Source of the DNA: Chloroflexota bacterium
Lineage (GTDB): Bacteria; Chloroflexota; Limnocylindria; Limnocylindrales; CSP1-4
Direction of reading: 5' to 3'
DNA length: 64,000 nt
Assembly (NCBI GenBank): GCA_947475545.1
Contig: CANJLL010000001.1
Location: forward strand, 248,001 to 312,000
Of this stretch, positions 40,876 to 51,362 are shown piece after piece; position 1 is the first letter of the stretch; each line of letters starts with the position of its first letter. The translations under genes and the position numbers were made by a program. The notes below the pieces were generated by a model, which did no database searches, was not told the origin of the DNA, and worked only from the letters and a program-made list of their open reading frames with translations.

Positions 40876-41562
40876 CTATTTGACAGCGAGCTTCCTGTCG
40901 CTCTCGGTCCGTTTCCTCGACAGCGGCCCCGGCGGCCACCAGTCGTCGAGGAAGCTCTCCAACGCATACCCGTTGTTAGCGAGGACCTGCTCGACCGACT
41001 GCACATCCGTGCCCGTAGCCCCGGCTACATCCTCCAACGTCGGGCGTTCAGGCCCTGGGAGGGTGGTCACTGCAGCGACCACCGCCAGAACTCTCTCCAG
41101 CTCAGCGCGGGGCCTTCTCCTCGACCACGCCCGTCCGGGCGGCCAGTAGCTGTCAAGGAACCGCTCCCATGTGTATCCCGTGTCTTTGAGGATCTTCTGG
41201 ATCCGCCCCAAATTTCCACCGTCAGATCCACCAAAGGCACCGGCCAAGGCCTCCTGGGTTGGGCGCTTCGCGCGGTCTAAGGTGCTCAGCGCGGCCAGCA
41301 GCCGGTCCCATGTCTGATGCCCAACGCCCTTGGGGCGCCCCGGCCGCCGGTCAAGAGACGGCGGGTCAAAGACCCAATCCCCATACGGATCGAAGAAAGG
41401 AGCGGCTCGCCAAGCCTCGTTGACTACCTCCTCAAGCAGTCCATCGAGGTCCGCGCGCTCGGCCTCGGTCAGGACCTTCCCCGTCTTGTGCTTGCGAAAC
41501 AGGGCGGCGTACCGGCGACGCTGAGGAGGCGTCAACTCGCGGTAGGGTCTAGGCTCCGGCAC
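40876..41562 (-). CDS. protein with two related helical modules, function unknown
   Basis: 228 residues. After a basic helical N-terminus (YRELTPPQRRRYAALFRKHKTGKVLTEAERADLDGLL) and a GRPKG motif like an AT-hook, two modules share the pattern [RPT]xE-xLAGAFGGxxx...ILxxxGYTWERFLDSYWPPG (about 103-143) and RPTLEDVAGATGTDVQSVEQVL...NGYALESFLDDWWPPG (about 170-210). Each looks like a small helix-turn-helix module ending in the same Trp-Pro-Pro-Gly. DNA binding is likely. It sits 4 bp downstream of the integrase start side (ends at 40876; integrase stop at 41566) on the same strand, so the two genes are probably co-transcribed. Confidence 0.65.
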   Translation of the reverse strand: MPEPRPYRELTPPQRRRYAALFRKHKTGKVLTEAERADLDGLLEEVVNEAWRAAPFFDPYGDWVFDPPSLDRRPGRPKGVGHQTWDRLLAALSTLDRAKRPTQEALAGAFGGSDGGNLGRIQKILKDTGYTWERFLDSYWPPGRAWSRRRPRAELERVLAVVAAVTTLPGPERPTLEDVAGATGTDVQSVEQVLANNGYALESFLDDWWPPGPLSRKRTESDRKLAVK

Positions 41563-41565
41563 CTC

Positions 41566-42726
41566 CTAGCCCCCGAGCGCCCGATCCATCGCGTCCGCCG
41601 CGTCGCGACGAAGGTCCGGCACGACGGCGGCATAGATGTCGGCGGTGATCGTGATTGTGCTGTGGCCGAGCTGGTCTGCTACGACCCGGAGGGGCACTCC
41701 CGCAGCCAGGAGTGCCGTGGCCGTCGAGTGGCGGAGCCCGTGGAACGGGACATGGGGGAGGCCGGCAGCCGTCAGCAGCGGGTCGAGGGCATGGCTCACA
41801 TCGGACGCCTTCAGTGGCCGCCCCACGGCATCGGTGAAGACGAGCCCGTGCTGGTCCTGCCATGCGGTTCCAGCGGCGGCCCGGAGGCCGTCCTGGGCCG
41901 TCTGTTGCGCCCGCAGGGCCTCGACGGCGCGCGCCGGCAGATGTAGCGTCCTCCGGCTCCGTGCTGTCTTGGGTTCCGCGAGCTTCCAGCCGATCCAGTC
42001 ACGAGCGAGCGAGCGCCGGACCGTCAGGAGTGCCGCATCGAGATCCACGCTGTCCCACGCGAGCCCGAGCAGCTCGCCCTGCCGGAGGCCAGTCGTGGCC
42101 GCGACGGTGACCAGTGGGCCGAGCGGATTGTCGGCACACGAGGTCAGGAGCGCCCTCAATTGGGCCGGCTCCAGATAGTCGCGGCCCGGCTGCATGTCGC
42201 GCCCAGGGACCCTCGGTGGGCGCGCCAGTGCGGCCACGTTGCGGTGCACCAGTTCGTCGCGCGCGGCGTCGCCGAGGGCCTTGCGGAGAGTCACGCGAAC
42301 GCTGGCCGCCGTTCGGGCTGCCTTGCCGGCGGCGATCAATCCCGCCGTCATGCGCTCCACATCGGCAGGCGTGAGCTTTGCAAGGGTCACCCTGCCGAGA
42401 GCTGGGACGATGTGCCCGCGAATGTGCTGCTCGCGCCCGATCCACGTCTTGGGTGCCACGCGCGCCCGCTCGGCCACGAGCCATCGACTGAGGTATTCGG
42501 CGAGCGTGACGTTGGCCGACGGCTCTTGGCCGCGGGCGAGTTCGGCGCGGAGTACGTTGAGACGACCCCGCGCCTCGGCCTGCGTCGCAGCGCTGACCGT
42601 GCGGCGCTTCAGCTGCCCAGCATTGTCGGTCCAGGTCACGGCGCCGCGCCAACGGCCGGCGCTATCGCGGTATAGGGAGCCCTCGCCATTGGCGCGGCGT
42701 CGGGTCCGGGGCGGGTATGCTGCCAT
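41566..42726 (-). CDS. tyrosine-type site-specific integrase
   Basis: 386 residues from ATG at 42726 (AGAGGA upstream; a GTG six codons earlier lacks a site). The N-terminal arm-binding part (NGEGSLYRDSAGRWRGAVTW) and SAM-like core-binding domain (LAEYLSRWLVAERARVAPKTW) are followed by the catalytic domain with Arg in TGLRQGELLGLAW, Lys region PKTARSRRTLHLP, His-x-x-Arg in HGLRHSTATALL, His in LGHSTITITADIY and the nucleophilic Tyr in that last motif. It inserts and excises the element at the tRNA-Leu gene. It reads leftward away from attR, 182 bp from the core repeat, with an arm-type site between. Confidence 0.95.
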   Translation of the reverse strand: MAAYPPRTRRRANGEGSLYRDSAGRWRGAVTWTDNAGQLKRRTVSAATQAEARGRLNVLRAELARGQEPSANVTLAEYLSRWLVAERARVAPKTWIGREQHIRGHIVPALGRVTLAKLTPADVERMTAGLIAAGKAARTAASVRVTLRKALGDAARDELVHRNVAALARPPRVPGRDMQPGRDYLEPAQLRALLTSCADNPLGPLVTVAATTGLRQGELLGLAWDSVDLDAALLTVRRSLARDWIGWKLAEPKTARSRRTLHLPARAVEALRAQQTAQDGLRAAAGTAWQDQHGLVFTDAVGRPLKASDVSHALDPLLTAAGLPHVPFHGLRHSTATALLAAGVPLRVVADQLGHSTITITADIYAAVVPDLRRDAADAMDRALGG

Positions 42727-42817
42727 CGGTTCCGTTCCTCTCACTCAGGAGCGCGAACCTGACGGCCTCCGGTGTCTGCCGGGGGCCGTCGCGCTTCAGT
42801 ACGCCATTGTACGCCGG

Positions 42818-42838
42818 CTGCTACCGCGTTGCTACCAT
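42818..42838 (+). repeat. probable integrase arm-type site, right
   Basis: 21 bp identical to 23506-23526, same orientation, with the doubled TGCTACC at 11 bp spacing. It lies between the integrase start and the attR core, 70 bp from the core. A short extra direct repeat, GTACGCC, occurs just upstream (about 42799 and 42809). Confidence 0.7.
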
Positions 42839-42907
42839 TGGCAGTGATGTGGATGCTGGTCCGGCCACGACAAGCGTGCCAAATGACCATATTCGCGCGT
42901 GATCTTG

Positions 42908-42962
42908 TGGTACCGGGGAGGGGGATCGAACCCCTACTCTCTTGCGAGAAACGGTGTTTGAG
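42908..42962 (-). repeat. attR core within the intact tRNA gene
   Basis: Right copy of the 55 bp repeat. Here it completes the tRNA-Leu gene, so insertion replaced the 3' part without loss of the tRNA. The innermost end lies in the anticodon loop, where many tyrosine integrases cross over. Confidence 0.95.
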
Positions 42963-42994
42963 ACCGTCGCGTCTGCCTGTTCCGCCACCCCGGC
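42908..42994 (-). tRNA. tRNA-Leu (CAA)
   Basis: 87 nt with encoded CCA. Acceptor GCCGGGG pairs with CCCCGGT (one G-U at the end), discriminator A. Anticodon stem ACGGT/ACCGT holds loop CTCAAAC, anticodon CAA, reading UUG. A long variable arm (TCTC/GAGA) marks the class II leucine tRNA. T arm AGGGG-TTCGATC-CCCCT. It hosts the integrated element in its 3' part. Confidence 0.95.
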
Positions 42995-43158
42995 CGGGTG
43001 CGAAGCGCGGTCATCGTACCGCCCAGGCCCGCCACGCGGAGGCCCGGAGGCCGGATGCCACGGCCCGGGGAACCGTTGGCCGGGTCGGCACGTCAGGGCC
43101 GGGACCGATGCTAGACTCTCCGCGCCTGAGGACCGCCACTTGGAGGAGCCCTTCGCCC

Positions 43159-43764
43159 GTGGAGGACCCTCGCGCGTCGCTCGCCCTCGACCCCGCCCAG
43201 CGCCGTGATCTGCTCCTGGTGGATCGCGCCCGCTCCGGCGATCTGGATGCCTTCAACGACATCGTGGCCTGCTACCAGGACCAGCTCTTCGCGCTGGTGG
43301 CCCGCATCGTGCCCGACCGCGACCAGGCCTACGACGTCGTCCAGGAGGCGTTCTTCTCCGCGTACCGCGCGCTGGGCAGCTTCCGCGGCGGCAGCGTCCG
43401 GTCGTGGCTGAGCCGCATGGCCGTCAACGCGGCGATGGACACGCAGCGCCTGCGCAAGCGCCGGCCCGTCCAGCCGTACCCCGAGCTGGAGGATGACTCC
43501 TGGCAGCCGCCGGCGGGGGAGGAGGCCGATCCGGTCGGCATCACCCTCGCCGCGGAGCGGACTGCCGCGCTGGGCGAGGCGCTCGCGACCATCACGCCCG
43601 ACCAACGCGCATCGATCGTCCTGTTTGACATCGAGGGCTACGACTATGCCGAGATCGCCGAGATGACGGGCGTCTCACTGGGCACGGTCAAGTCGCGGAT
43701 CCACCGCGGCCGGCTGGCCCTCCGGGCGCTGCTGGCGGACCGGATGGAGCTGTTCCGTGGCTGA
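43159..43764 (+). CDS. ECF-type RNA polymerase sigma factor
   Basis: 201 residues from GTG at 43159 (GGAGGA about 12 bases upstream; the frame stays open further, but through the tRNA region). Sigma region 2: FNDIVACYQDQLFALVARIVPDRDQAYDVVQEAFFSAYRALGSFRG; region 4: DQRASIVLFDIEGYDYAEIAEMTGVSLGTVKSRIHRGRLALRALL. There is no region 3, as expected for ECF factors. A TAGACT -10-like element lies at 43112-43117. The stop overlaps the next gene by 8 bases, whose product has a zinc-binding anti-sigma-like N-terminus, so the two form the usual pair. Confidence 0.9.
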   Translation: MEDPRASLALDPAQRRDLLLVDRARSGDLDAFNDIVACYQDQLFALVARIVPDRDQAYDVVQEAFFSAYRALGSFRGGSVRSWLSRMAVNAAMDTQRLRKRRPVQPYPELEDDSWQPPAGEEADPVGITLAAERTAALGEALATITPDQRASIVLFDIEGYDYAEIAEMTGVSLGTVKSRIHRGRLALRALLADRMELFRG

Positions 43765-44575
43765 CGGCCGGACGTCCTCGCACGGCACGCACGACGTGGA
43801 GCTCGTGGCCGCATTCGCCACGGGCGATTCGGCCGCGGACCAGGCGGCACGGGCGGCCCAGTTGGTGGCGTCGTGTGCGCACTGTCGTCAGCTGGCCGAT
43901 GACGTCCTGGCGCTGCGGCTGGCAACCCGCGCCATGCGGGCTCTGCCGGTCCCGGCCCGAACCCGGGACTTCCGCCTCTCCCCGGAGACGGCCGCACGGC
44001 TGCGGCCCGCCTCGCCGTGGGAGCGGTTCCGCCGCTCGCTCGTTGGGCCCAGTGGCGTCGGCCGGCCGCTCGCCGCATCCCTGATGACGCTTGGCCTCGC
44101 GGGCCTCCTGGTCTCCGCGGTCTCGTTGCTGCCGGCCAGCTTCAGCACGCTCGCGCAGCGCGACGCCACCACGGGTTCGCTGGCGGCGCCCGAATCGAAC
44201 TTCGCGGCCGGGGGTGCCGTGCCGCAGGCCGTCGCCGGCGGGGCGACGGCGGGCTCCGGCGCAAAGTCAGCACCGGGGTCGTCGCCGGTCTCGTCCGTTG
44301 GCCCCGCTGCGGTCGCCCTGCCGCCCGACGTCGCGGTTGCCAGCGCGGGCACCGCGCGTGGGCCCGATCCGACCCCGGCGCCCACGCCCGGCATGGGTGT
44401 CATCGCGGACCAGGGCGTCGCCCGCGCCTCGTCCGACCCCGTCGCGAGCGGGACACCCGGCCCGCCGCCAAGCGACGAGCACGGCGCGGCGCTCGCGCTG
44501 GCTGCCTCCTCCGTGGTGGTTCTGCTCGCGGGATTCGGCCTGCTCCTGGCTCGCCGGCGCGCCGCGCACGCCTAG
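43757..44575 (+). CDS. anti-sigma-factor-like membrane protein
   Basis: 272 residues, GTG start overlapping the sigma gene end. The N-terminus has LVASCAHCRQLADDV (Cys40, Cys43) as in zinc anti-sigma domains, followed by a transmembrane helix (LAASLMTLGLAGLLVSAVSLLP, about 98-120). A long Ala/Pro/Gly/Ser linker (about 130-240) is probably outside the cell. A second hydrophobic helix (ALALAASSVVVLLAGFGLLLARRR) closes the protein, with an RRR stop-transfer end. Position and Cys motif support control of the adjacent sigma factor; the signal is unknown. Confidence 0.78.
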   Translation: MADGRTSSHGTHDVELVAAFATGDSAADQAARAAQLVASCAHCRQLADDVLALRLATRAMRALPVPARTRDFRLSPETAARLRPASPWERFRRSLVGPSGVGRPLAASLMTLGLAGLLVSAVSLLPASFSTLAQRDATTGSLAAPESNFAAGGAVPQAVAGGATAGSGAKSAPGSSPVSSVGPAAVALPPDVAVASAGTARGPDPTPAPTPGMGVIADQGVARASSDPVASGTPGPPPSDEHGAALALAASSVVVLLAGFGLLLARRRAAHA

Positions 44576-45247
44576 CCGGCGTCCTGGCTCGCGCGTTCCC
44601 CGCCCGTCCCGGCATGCTGACACCCACGCTCGAGCACCCACGAGCCCCGCCCGGAACCTGGCCGCTGCGTCCGCACCCGGGATGAGCCGCCGGCAGCGCT
44701 CGTCACCGCATTCCTGGCGGGCGAGGCGCGACGCCCGGCCAGAGGGGTTGACGCGCGGCCCCGGAGGGGTTGACGCGCGGCCCCGGAGGGGTCGACGCTC
44801 CGACAGGTGGGGGTTGACGCTCCGCCAGGGGGTCGACGCTCTGGATGCTCCCCCCCGGATACAACCCGGCGAGAATCACGCCGCCTGACGGGCGTTGCGG
44901 CCCAAACGCGCCCATTTGACCCGGGTGTCCGAGGGTTTGGTACCGACCGGGAACCATGTCGGGGGATTCCGGGGTGATTGGGCCTGCCGGTGGGGGAATC
45001 AACGACAGGTTGTCCTCCCAGGGAACATCCCGGGGCCGGACCCGGGCCGGACCGGGTCCACACCGACCGGCCTCGCGCCCGGCCTCGCGCCCGGCCACAG
45101 GACAGACCGGCCACGCGTCTGGCCGATCCCGGCCCACAGGCCCGACCGCCCTGGCGCGGCGGCGCCCGGGCGTCCCGACCGCGGGCCGCGGCTACACTCT
45201 GGGCGTCGTCCCCAACGAACCCACTGGACCGCACCCGAGGCCTGCCG
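44576..45247. other. 672 bp region before polA without a gene
   Basis: No frame with protein-like content and a ribosome-binding site. It holds the 22 bp-period array at 44741-44843 and a TACACT -10-like element at 45191-45196, about 50 bases before the polA ATG, as a possible polA promoter. Confidence 0.55.
44741..44843. repeat. 22 bp-period repeat array between the anti-sigma gene and polA
   Basis: Five copies of GGGGTYGACGC start their TYGAC at 44748, 44770, 44792, 44814 and 44833. The first four are exactly 22 bp apart, the last 19. The first two units are also identical over GCGCGGCCCCGG; later units diverge. Two helical turns per unit would place the motif on one face of the DNA. Confidence 0.85.
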
Positions 45248-48166
45248 ATGTCCCGCCTGATGCTGCTCGACGGCAACGGGCTCATCTACCGCGGATTCTT
45301 CGCCCTCCCGCCGTTGACCACGTCGAAGGGCGAGCTGGTGAATGCCGTCTTCGGCTTCTGCAGCATCGTGCTCCGCGGCATCCAGGACCTCCAGCCGGAC
45401 TACGTCGCGGTCGCCTTCGACCTGCCGGGGCCCACCTTCCGGCACGATGCCTACGCGGAGTACAAGGCCACCCGCCAGCGGATGCCGGATGACCTGCGCG
45501 ACCAGTTCCCCAAGGTGCGCGAGGTCGTGAAGGCGCTCCGGATTCCGGTCTACGAGCTGGCCGGCTTCGAGGCCGACGACGTCATCGGCAGCCTGACGCT
45601 CCAGGCGGAGGCCGCACGGCTGGAGACCATCATCGTGACCGGCGACCTGGACATGCTCCAGCTGGTCACCGAGCAGACGCGGCTGATGACCACGCGCTCC
45701 GGCGTCGAGAACACGATCATCTACGACCCCGCCCGGATCGACGAGCGGTACGGGCTGAAGCCCTCCCAGATGGTGGACTACCGCGCGCTCAAGGGCGACG
45801 TCACCGACAATATCCCGGGAGTGCCGGGGGTGGGGGAGAAGACGGCGGCCAAGCTGATCCGCGAGTTCGGCTCGCTGGACCAGGTCTACGAGCGGATCGC
45901 CGAGGTCAAGCCCGACAAGCTTCGCGAGCGCCTGATCGAACACAAGGGCGGGGCCGATCAGGGCCAGGCCCTCTCGCGGATCGTTCGGGATGTCCCCGTC
46001 ACGCTGGACCTGGAGGCCGCGAGCCTGCGCGACTACGACCGCGACACGGTGATCCGGCTCTTCCGCGAGTACGAGTTCCGGACGCTGATCGAGCGTCTCC
46101 CGCCGATGACGGGGGAGTCGGCCGCCCAGACCGCCGAGACGCTCCGCGGCGTCGCGACCGGTGGGACGGTGGGCGCCGCCCGCGTCCCGGGCGCCCAGCC
46201 GCGCCCGGGCGGCCCCGGGCCGGCCACGCGACCCGCCCGCCCTGCCGCGGGTCCCGGTGAGCTGCAGCTCTCCCTGGATTTCGGCGCCATCGGCGGCGGG
46301 AGTGCGGGCCTGGGGATGGGTGCCGGTCGTCTCGGCCGCGTCCCCTCCACGGCGCCCGAGCCCGCCCTCGGCGACCTGCCCTCGATGCTCGCGGCGGTTC
46401 TCGACGACATCACGCGGATCGAGCTGGTCAGCGGTGACGCCGTCGAGGCGCTTCGCCCCTGGCTGACGGCCCAGTCCACGCTCGGCGTGGCGCTGGTCGC
46501 CGATGACCCACGCCCCATGAAGGGGGTTGCCCGCGCGTTCGCCGTGGCCGGCGAGGACGGTCGCGTCGTCGCCGCCGAAGGGCCGCAGGACGCCGCCCAG
46601 CTGCGCCACCTGGTCGAGGAGCTGGACGTGCCCCTCGTCGGGCACGAGCCCAAGCCCATCCTGGTGGCCCGCTTCGCGGAGGACCCGGCCGCGCCTCCGA
46701 CGCGGATCGACTTCGATACGCAGATCGCGGCCTACGTCCTGAACGCGTCGCTGCGCAGCCAGGCGATCGCCGACGTCGTGGCGGAGCAGCTGGACCAGGT
46801 GCTCCCGCCGCCCGCGGAGCTGACCCCCGCGGCCCGGGCCGGCCTGGAGGCACTCTCCGCGCTCGCCGTCCGGGAGCCGCTCCAGGAGCAGCTCAACGCG
46901 GAGGGCCTCGACCGCCTCTACCGCGAGATCGAGCTGCCCCTGATCCCGGTGCTGGCGCGGATGGAGGCGGTGGGCGTCGCCCTGGACCGCGCCGCGCTCA
47001 AGGAGCTGGAGCGGGAATTCGGGGTCGAGATCGCGCGCCTGGAGCAGGAGATCTACGTCGACGTGGGCCACCAGTTCAACCTGGGCAGCCCCAAGCAGCT
47101 CGAGCAGGTCCTCTTCTTCGAGCTGAACCTGCCCAAGGGCAAGAAGACCAAGACCGGCTACTCCACGGATGCATCCGTGCTGGAGGAGCTGCGCGCCGCC
47201 CACCCGATGGTCGGCAAGCTGCTCGACTGGCGCACGTACACCAAGCTGCGCTCCACCTACGTCGAGGCACTCCCGTCCCTGCTGGCCACGGACGGGCGCC
47301 TGCACACGACCTTCCACCAGGCCGTGGCCTCCACGGGCCGCCTCTCCTCGTCGGATCCCAACCTCCAGAACATCCCCATCCGGTCGGATCTTGGCCGGCG
47401 GATCCGTCGCGCCTTCGTGGCGGGCGGGGACGACGTGATCCTGGTGGCCGCCGACTACTCGCAGATCGAGCTCCGGGTCCTCGCCCACGTCTCGGCGGAC
47501 GAAGGGCTCCACGAGGCGTTCGCGCGCGGCGCCGACATCCACCGCGAGACGGCCGCCCGGGTTCTCCACAAGGAGCCCGCCGACGTGACCGCGGACGAGC
47601 GGTCGATGGCGAAGATGGTCAACTTCGGCATCGCCTACGGGATGAGCGACTTCGGTCTCTCGACGCGGGCCAACATCCCGCGCCGCGAGGCACAGGAGTT
47701 CATCAACACCTACTTCGCCACCTACTCGGGCATCAGCTACTACATGCTCCACATCAAGGAGACGGCCCGCGAGCAGGGCTTCGTCACCACGCTGCTGGGC
47801 CGCAAGCGCCACATCCCCGAGCTGAAGGCGTCCAACGGCGCCCTGCGTGCCGCCGGCGAGCGGATGGCCATCAACATGCCCATCCAGGGGACGGCGGCCG
47901 ACATCATGAAGATCGCGATGATCCAGGTGGATCGACGCCTGCGCGACGAAGGGCTGCACGCCCGCGTCCTCCTCCAGGTCCACGACGAGCTGCTCCTGGA
48001 GGTCCCGCGCGCCGAGGTGGACCGACTGATCTCCGTGGTCCGCGAGACCATGGAGCGCGCGTTGCCCCTGGATGTCCCACTCCTGGTGGATGTCAAGGTG
48101 GGGGATGACTGGGAGTCCATGACGCCCGTCCAGCGCGGCCACGCCGCCGTGGCAGCCCAGGCCTGA
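45248..48166 (+). CDS. polA: DNA polymerase I
   Basis: 972 residues. 5'-3' exonuclease domain (about 1-290): LLDGNGLIYRGFFALPPLTTSKG, VAFDLPGPTFRHDAYAEYKATR, ELAGFEADDVIGSL, IVTGDLDMLQLV, and LKGDVTDNIPGVPGVGEKTAAKLI. A Gly/Ala/Pro-rich linker follows, then a 3'-5' exonuclease-like domain lacking the Asp-x-Glu of Exo I (it reads VALVADDPRP), so proofreading is probably lost. Polymerase domain: STGRLSSSDPNLQNIPIRS, VAADYSQIELRVLAHVS, SMAKMVNFGIAYGMSDFGL and VHDELLLEVP with the catalytic Asp residues. Start chosen at ATG 45248, where conservation begins. The stop overlaps the mutM start. Confidence 0.97.
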   Translation: MSRLMLLDGNGLIYRGFFALPPLTTSKGELVNAVFGFCSIVLRGIQDLQPDYVAVAFDLPGPTFRHDAYAEYKATRQRMPDDLRDQFPKVREVVKALRIPVYELAGFEADDVIGSLTLQAEAARLETIIVTGDLDMLQLVTEQTRLMTTRSGVENTIIYDPARIDERYGLKPSQMVDYRALKGDVTDNIPGVPGVGEKTAAKLIREFGSLDQVYERIAEVKPDKLRERLIEHKGGADQGQALSRIVRDVPVTLDLEAASLRDYDRDTVIRLFREYEFRTLIERLPPMTGESAAQTAETLRGVATGGTVGAARVPGAQPRPGGPGPATRPARPAAGPGELQLSLDFGAIGGGSAGLGMGAGRLGRVPSTAPEPALGDLPSMLAAVLDDITRIELVSGDAVEALRPWLTAQSTLGVALVADDPRPMKGVARAFAVAGEDGRVVAAEGPQDAAQLRHLVEELDVPLVGHEPKPILVARFAEDPAAPPTRIDFDTQIAAYVLNASLRSQAIADVVAEQLDQVLPPPAELTPAARAGLEALSALAVREPLQEQLNAEGLDRLYREIELPLIPVLARMEAVGVALDRAALKELEREFGVEIARLEQEIYVDVGHQFNLGSPKQLEQVLFFELNLPKGKKTKTGYSTDASVLEELRAAHPMVGKLLDWRTYTKLRSTYVEALPSLLATDGRLHTTFHQAVASTGRLSSSDPNLQNIPIRSDLGRRIRRAFVAGGDDVILVAADYSQIELRVLAHVSADEGLHEAFARGADIHRETAARVLHKEPADVTADERSMAKMVNFGIAYGMSDFGLSTRANIPRREAQEFINTYFATYSGISYYMLHIKETAREQGFVTTLLGRKRHIPELKASNGALRAAGERMAINMPIQGTAADIMKIAMIQVDRRLRDEGLHARVLLQVHDELLLEVPRAEVDRLISVVRETMERALPLDVPLLVDVKVGDDWESMTPVQRGHAAVAAQA

Positions 48167-49265
48167 TGCCCGAGCTGCCCGAGGTCGAGACCGTCGTCCG
48201 TGACCTGCGCCCGCTGCTGGTGGGTGCCACGATCACGGGCGCCCGCTGCACCTGGGAGCGCACGCTTCGAACCCACCAGGCCGACGCCTTTGCGGCCGGC
48301 GTGGTGGGGTGCCGGGTGGAGGCCATCTCCCGGCGTGCCAAGCTCCTCGTCGTCGACCTCTCGGGCGGACTGGCGCTGACCATCCACCTGAAGATGACGG
48401 GGCAACTGTTCGTGGTGCCCGCCGCGACGGCGCCCGATCCGTACGTCCGCCTGGTCCTGGAGCTCGACGGCGGGCGGGAGCTCCGCTTCCGCGACATCCG
48501 GAAGTTCGGGAAGGTGGGGCTCTACGCGCGCCACCCGGGCACCGGCGAGCCGGTCATCGAAGCCGGGGCCACCTCGGTCTTCGCCGCCCTTGGGCCGGAG
48601 CCCCTCAGCGACGAGTTCACGCTCGCGGTCTTCCGGCGCCGGCTGCGGAGGCGATCCGGCCGGCTCAAGTCACTCCTGCTGGACCAGTCGTTTGTGGCTG
48701 GTATCGGCAACATCTACGCGGACGAGGCGCTCTGGGCGGCTCGCCTGCATCCGCTCCGCTCGGCATCGTCGCTCCGCCGGCCCGATGAGCGGCGACTCTA
48801 CCTGGCCATCCGCGAGATCCTGGCCGAAGCCGTGGCGCGCCGCGGCTCCTCCGTGGACGACTACACGGCCCCGGAGGGCGACGGCTCCATGCAGGAGCGG
48901 CTCCGGGTCTATCAACGGGCCGGCCACCCCTGCCCCCGCTGCGGCCGGGCGCTGCGCCGCATCGTGGTGGGGACCCGCGCCACGCATTTCTGCTCGTGGT
49001 GCCAGCGCCTCTCCGCGGCGGACCGCAAGGGGGCGGCCGCCATCCTGCGGGGCATGACCCCGGGGCCCGGCCCTACCGGGATCGGCCGTCGCGGCCGCCG
49101 CTGGACCGAGCTGCCGGGCCCGGCCGCGATCGGTCTCACGCCCGAGGAGGCACACCTGTCTGACCTGCGCGCCCGGGCCACCCGGACCAGGACCGCCGCG
49201 GCGGCGCGCCGCGCCCGCGCCCGGGCTGCCGCCGGGCAGGCCGCAACACGATTGGACGTGGCGCC

Positions 49266-49269
<4 letters not shown>
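48166..49269 (+). CDS. mutM: formamidopyrimidine-DNA glycosylase with C-terminal extension
   Basis: 367 residues against about 270 for the family. N-terminal PELPEVETVVRDL provides the catalytic Pro2 and Glu3; HLKMTGQL carries the catalytic Lys; the H2TH region has LDQSFVAGIGNIYADEALW. The zinc finger is Cys256, Cys259, Cys276, Cys279 (CPRCGRALRRIVVGTRATHFCSWCQ). After it come about 85 extra residues, first Gly/Pro-rich, ending in an Arg/Ala helix (RARATRTRTAAAARRARARAAAG), probably basic and DNA-contacting. It removes 8-oxoguanine. The start overlaps the polA stop (TGATG), so repair glycosylase and polymerase are translated together. Confidence 0.95.

Positions 49270-51358
<2,089 letters not shown>

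Positions 51359-51362
<4 letters not shown>

Larger units (their letters stand above)
23355..42962. mobile_element. 19.6 kb integrative element in tRNA-Leu(CAA), carrying defence genes
   Basis: The element is delimited by a perfect 55 bp direct repeat (23355-23409 and 42908-42962) equal to the 3' part of a tRNA-Leu gene. The tRNA is intact only at the right end. A tyrosine integrase gene reads away from that end, followed by an HTH excisionase-like gene and a RepA-like ATPase gene, so the unit resembles site-specific integrative elements of the pSAM2/AICE kind in layout. No conjugation gene is seen, so transfer may depend on a helper. Cargo between 23.8 and 38.6 kb includes a J-domain/TerB pair, a STAND-phosphoribosyltransferase protein, a nuclease-EVE protein and a type I R-M system. 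Codon use in several cargo genes is visibly less GC-extreme than in flanking housekeeping genes. Confidence 0.93.

Noticed and set aside
44741-44843. CRISPR array
   Set aside because: Unit and spacing are too short (22 bp period, 11 bp core), with no spacers of usual size and no cas genes.
44999-48142. Very long minus-strand frame opposite polA
   Set aside because: An antisense shadow of polA codons; no recognised motif and no ribosome-binding site.
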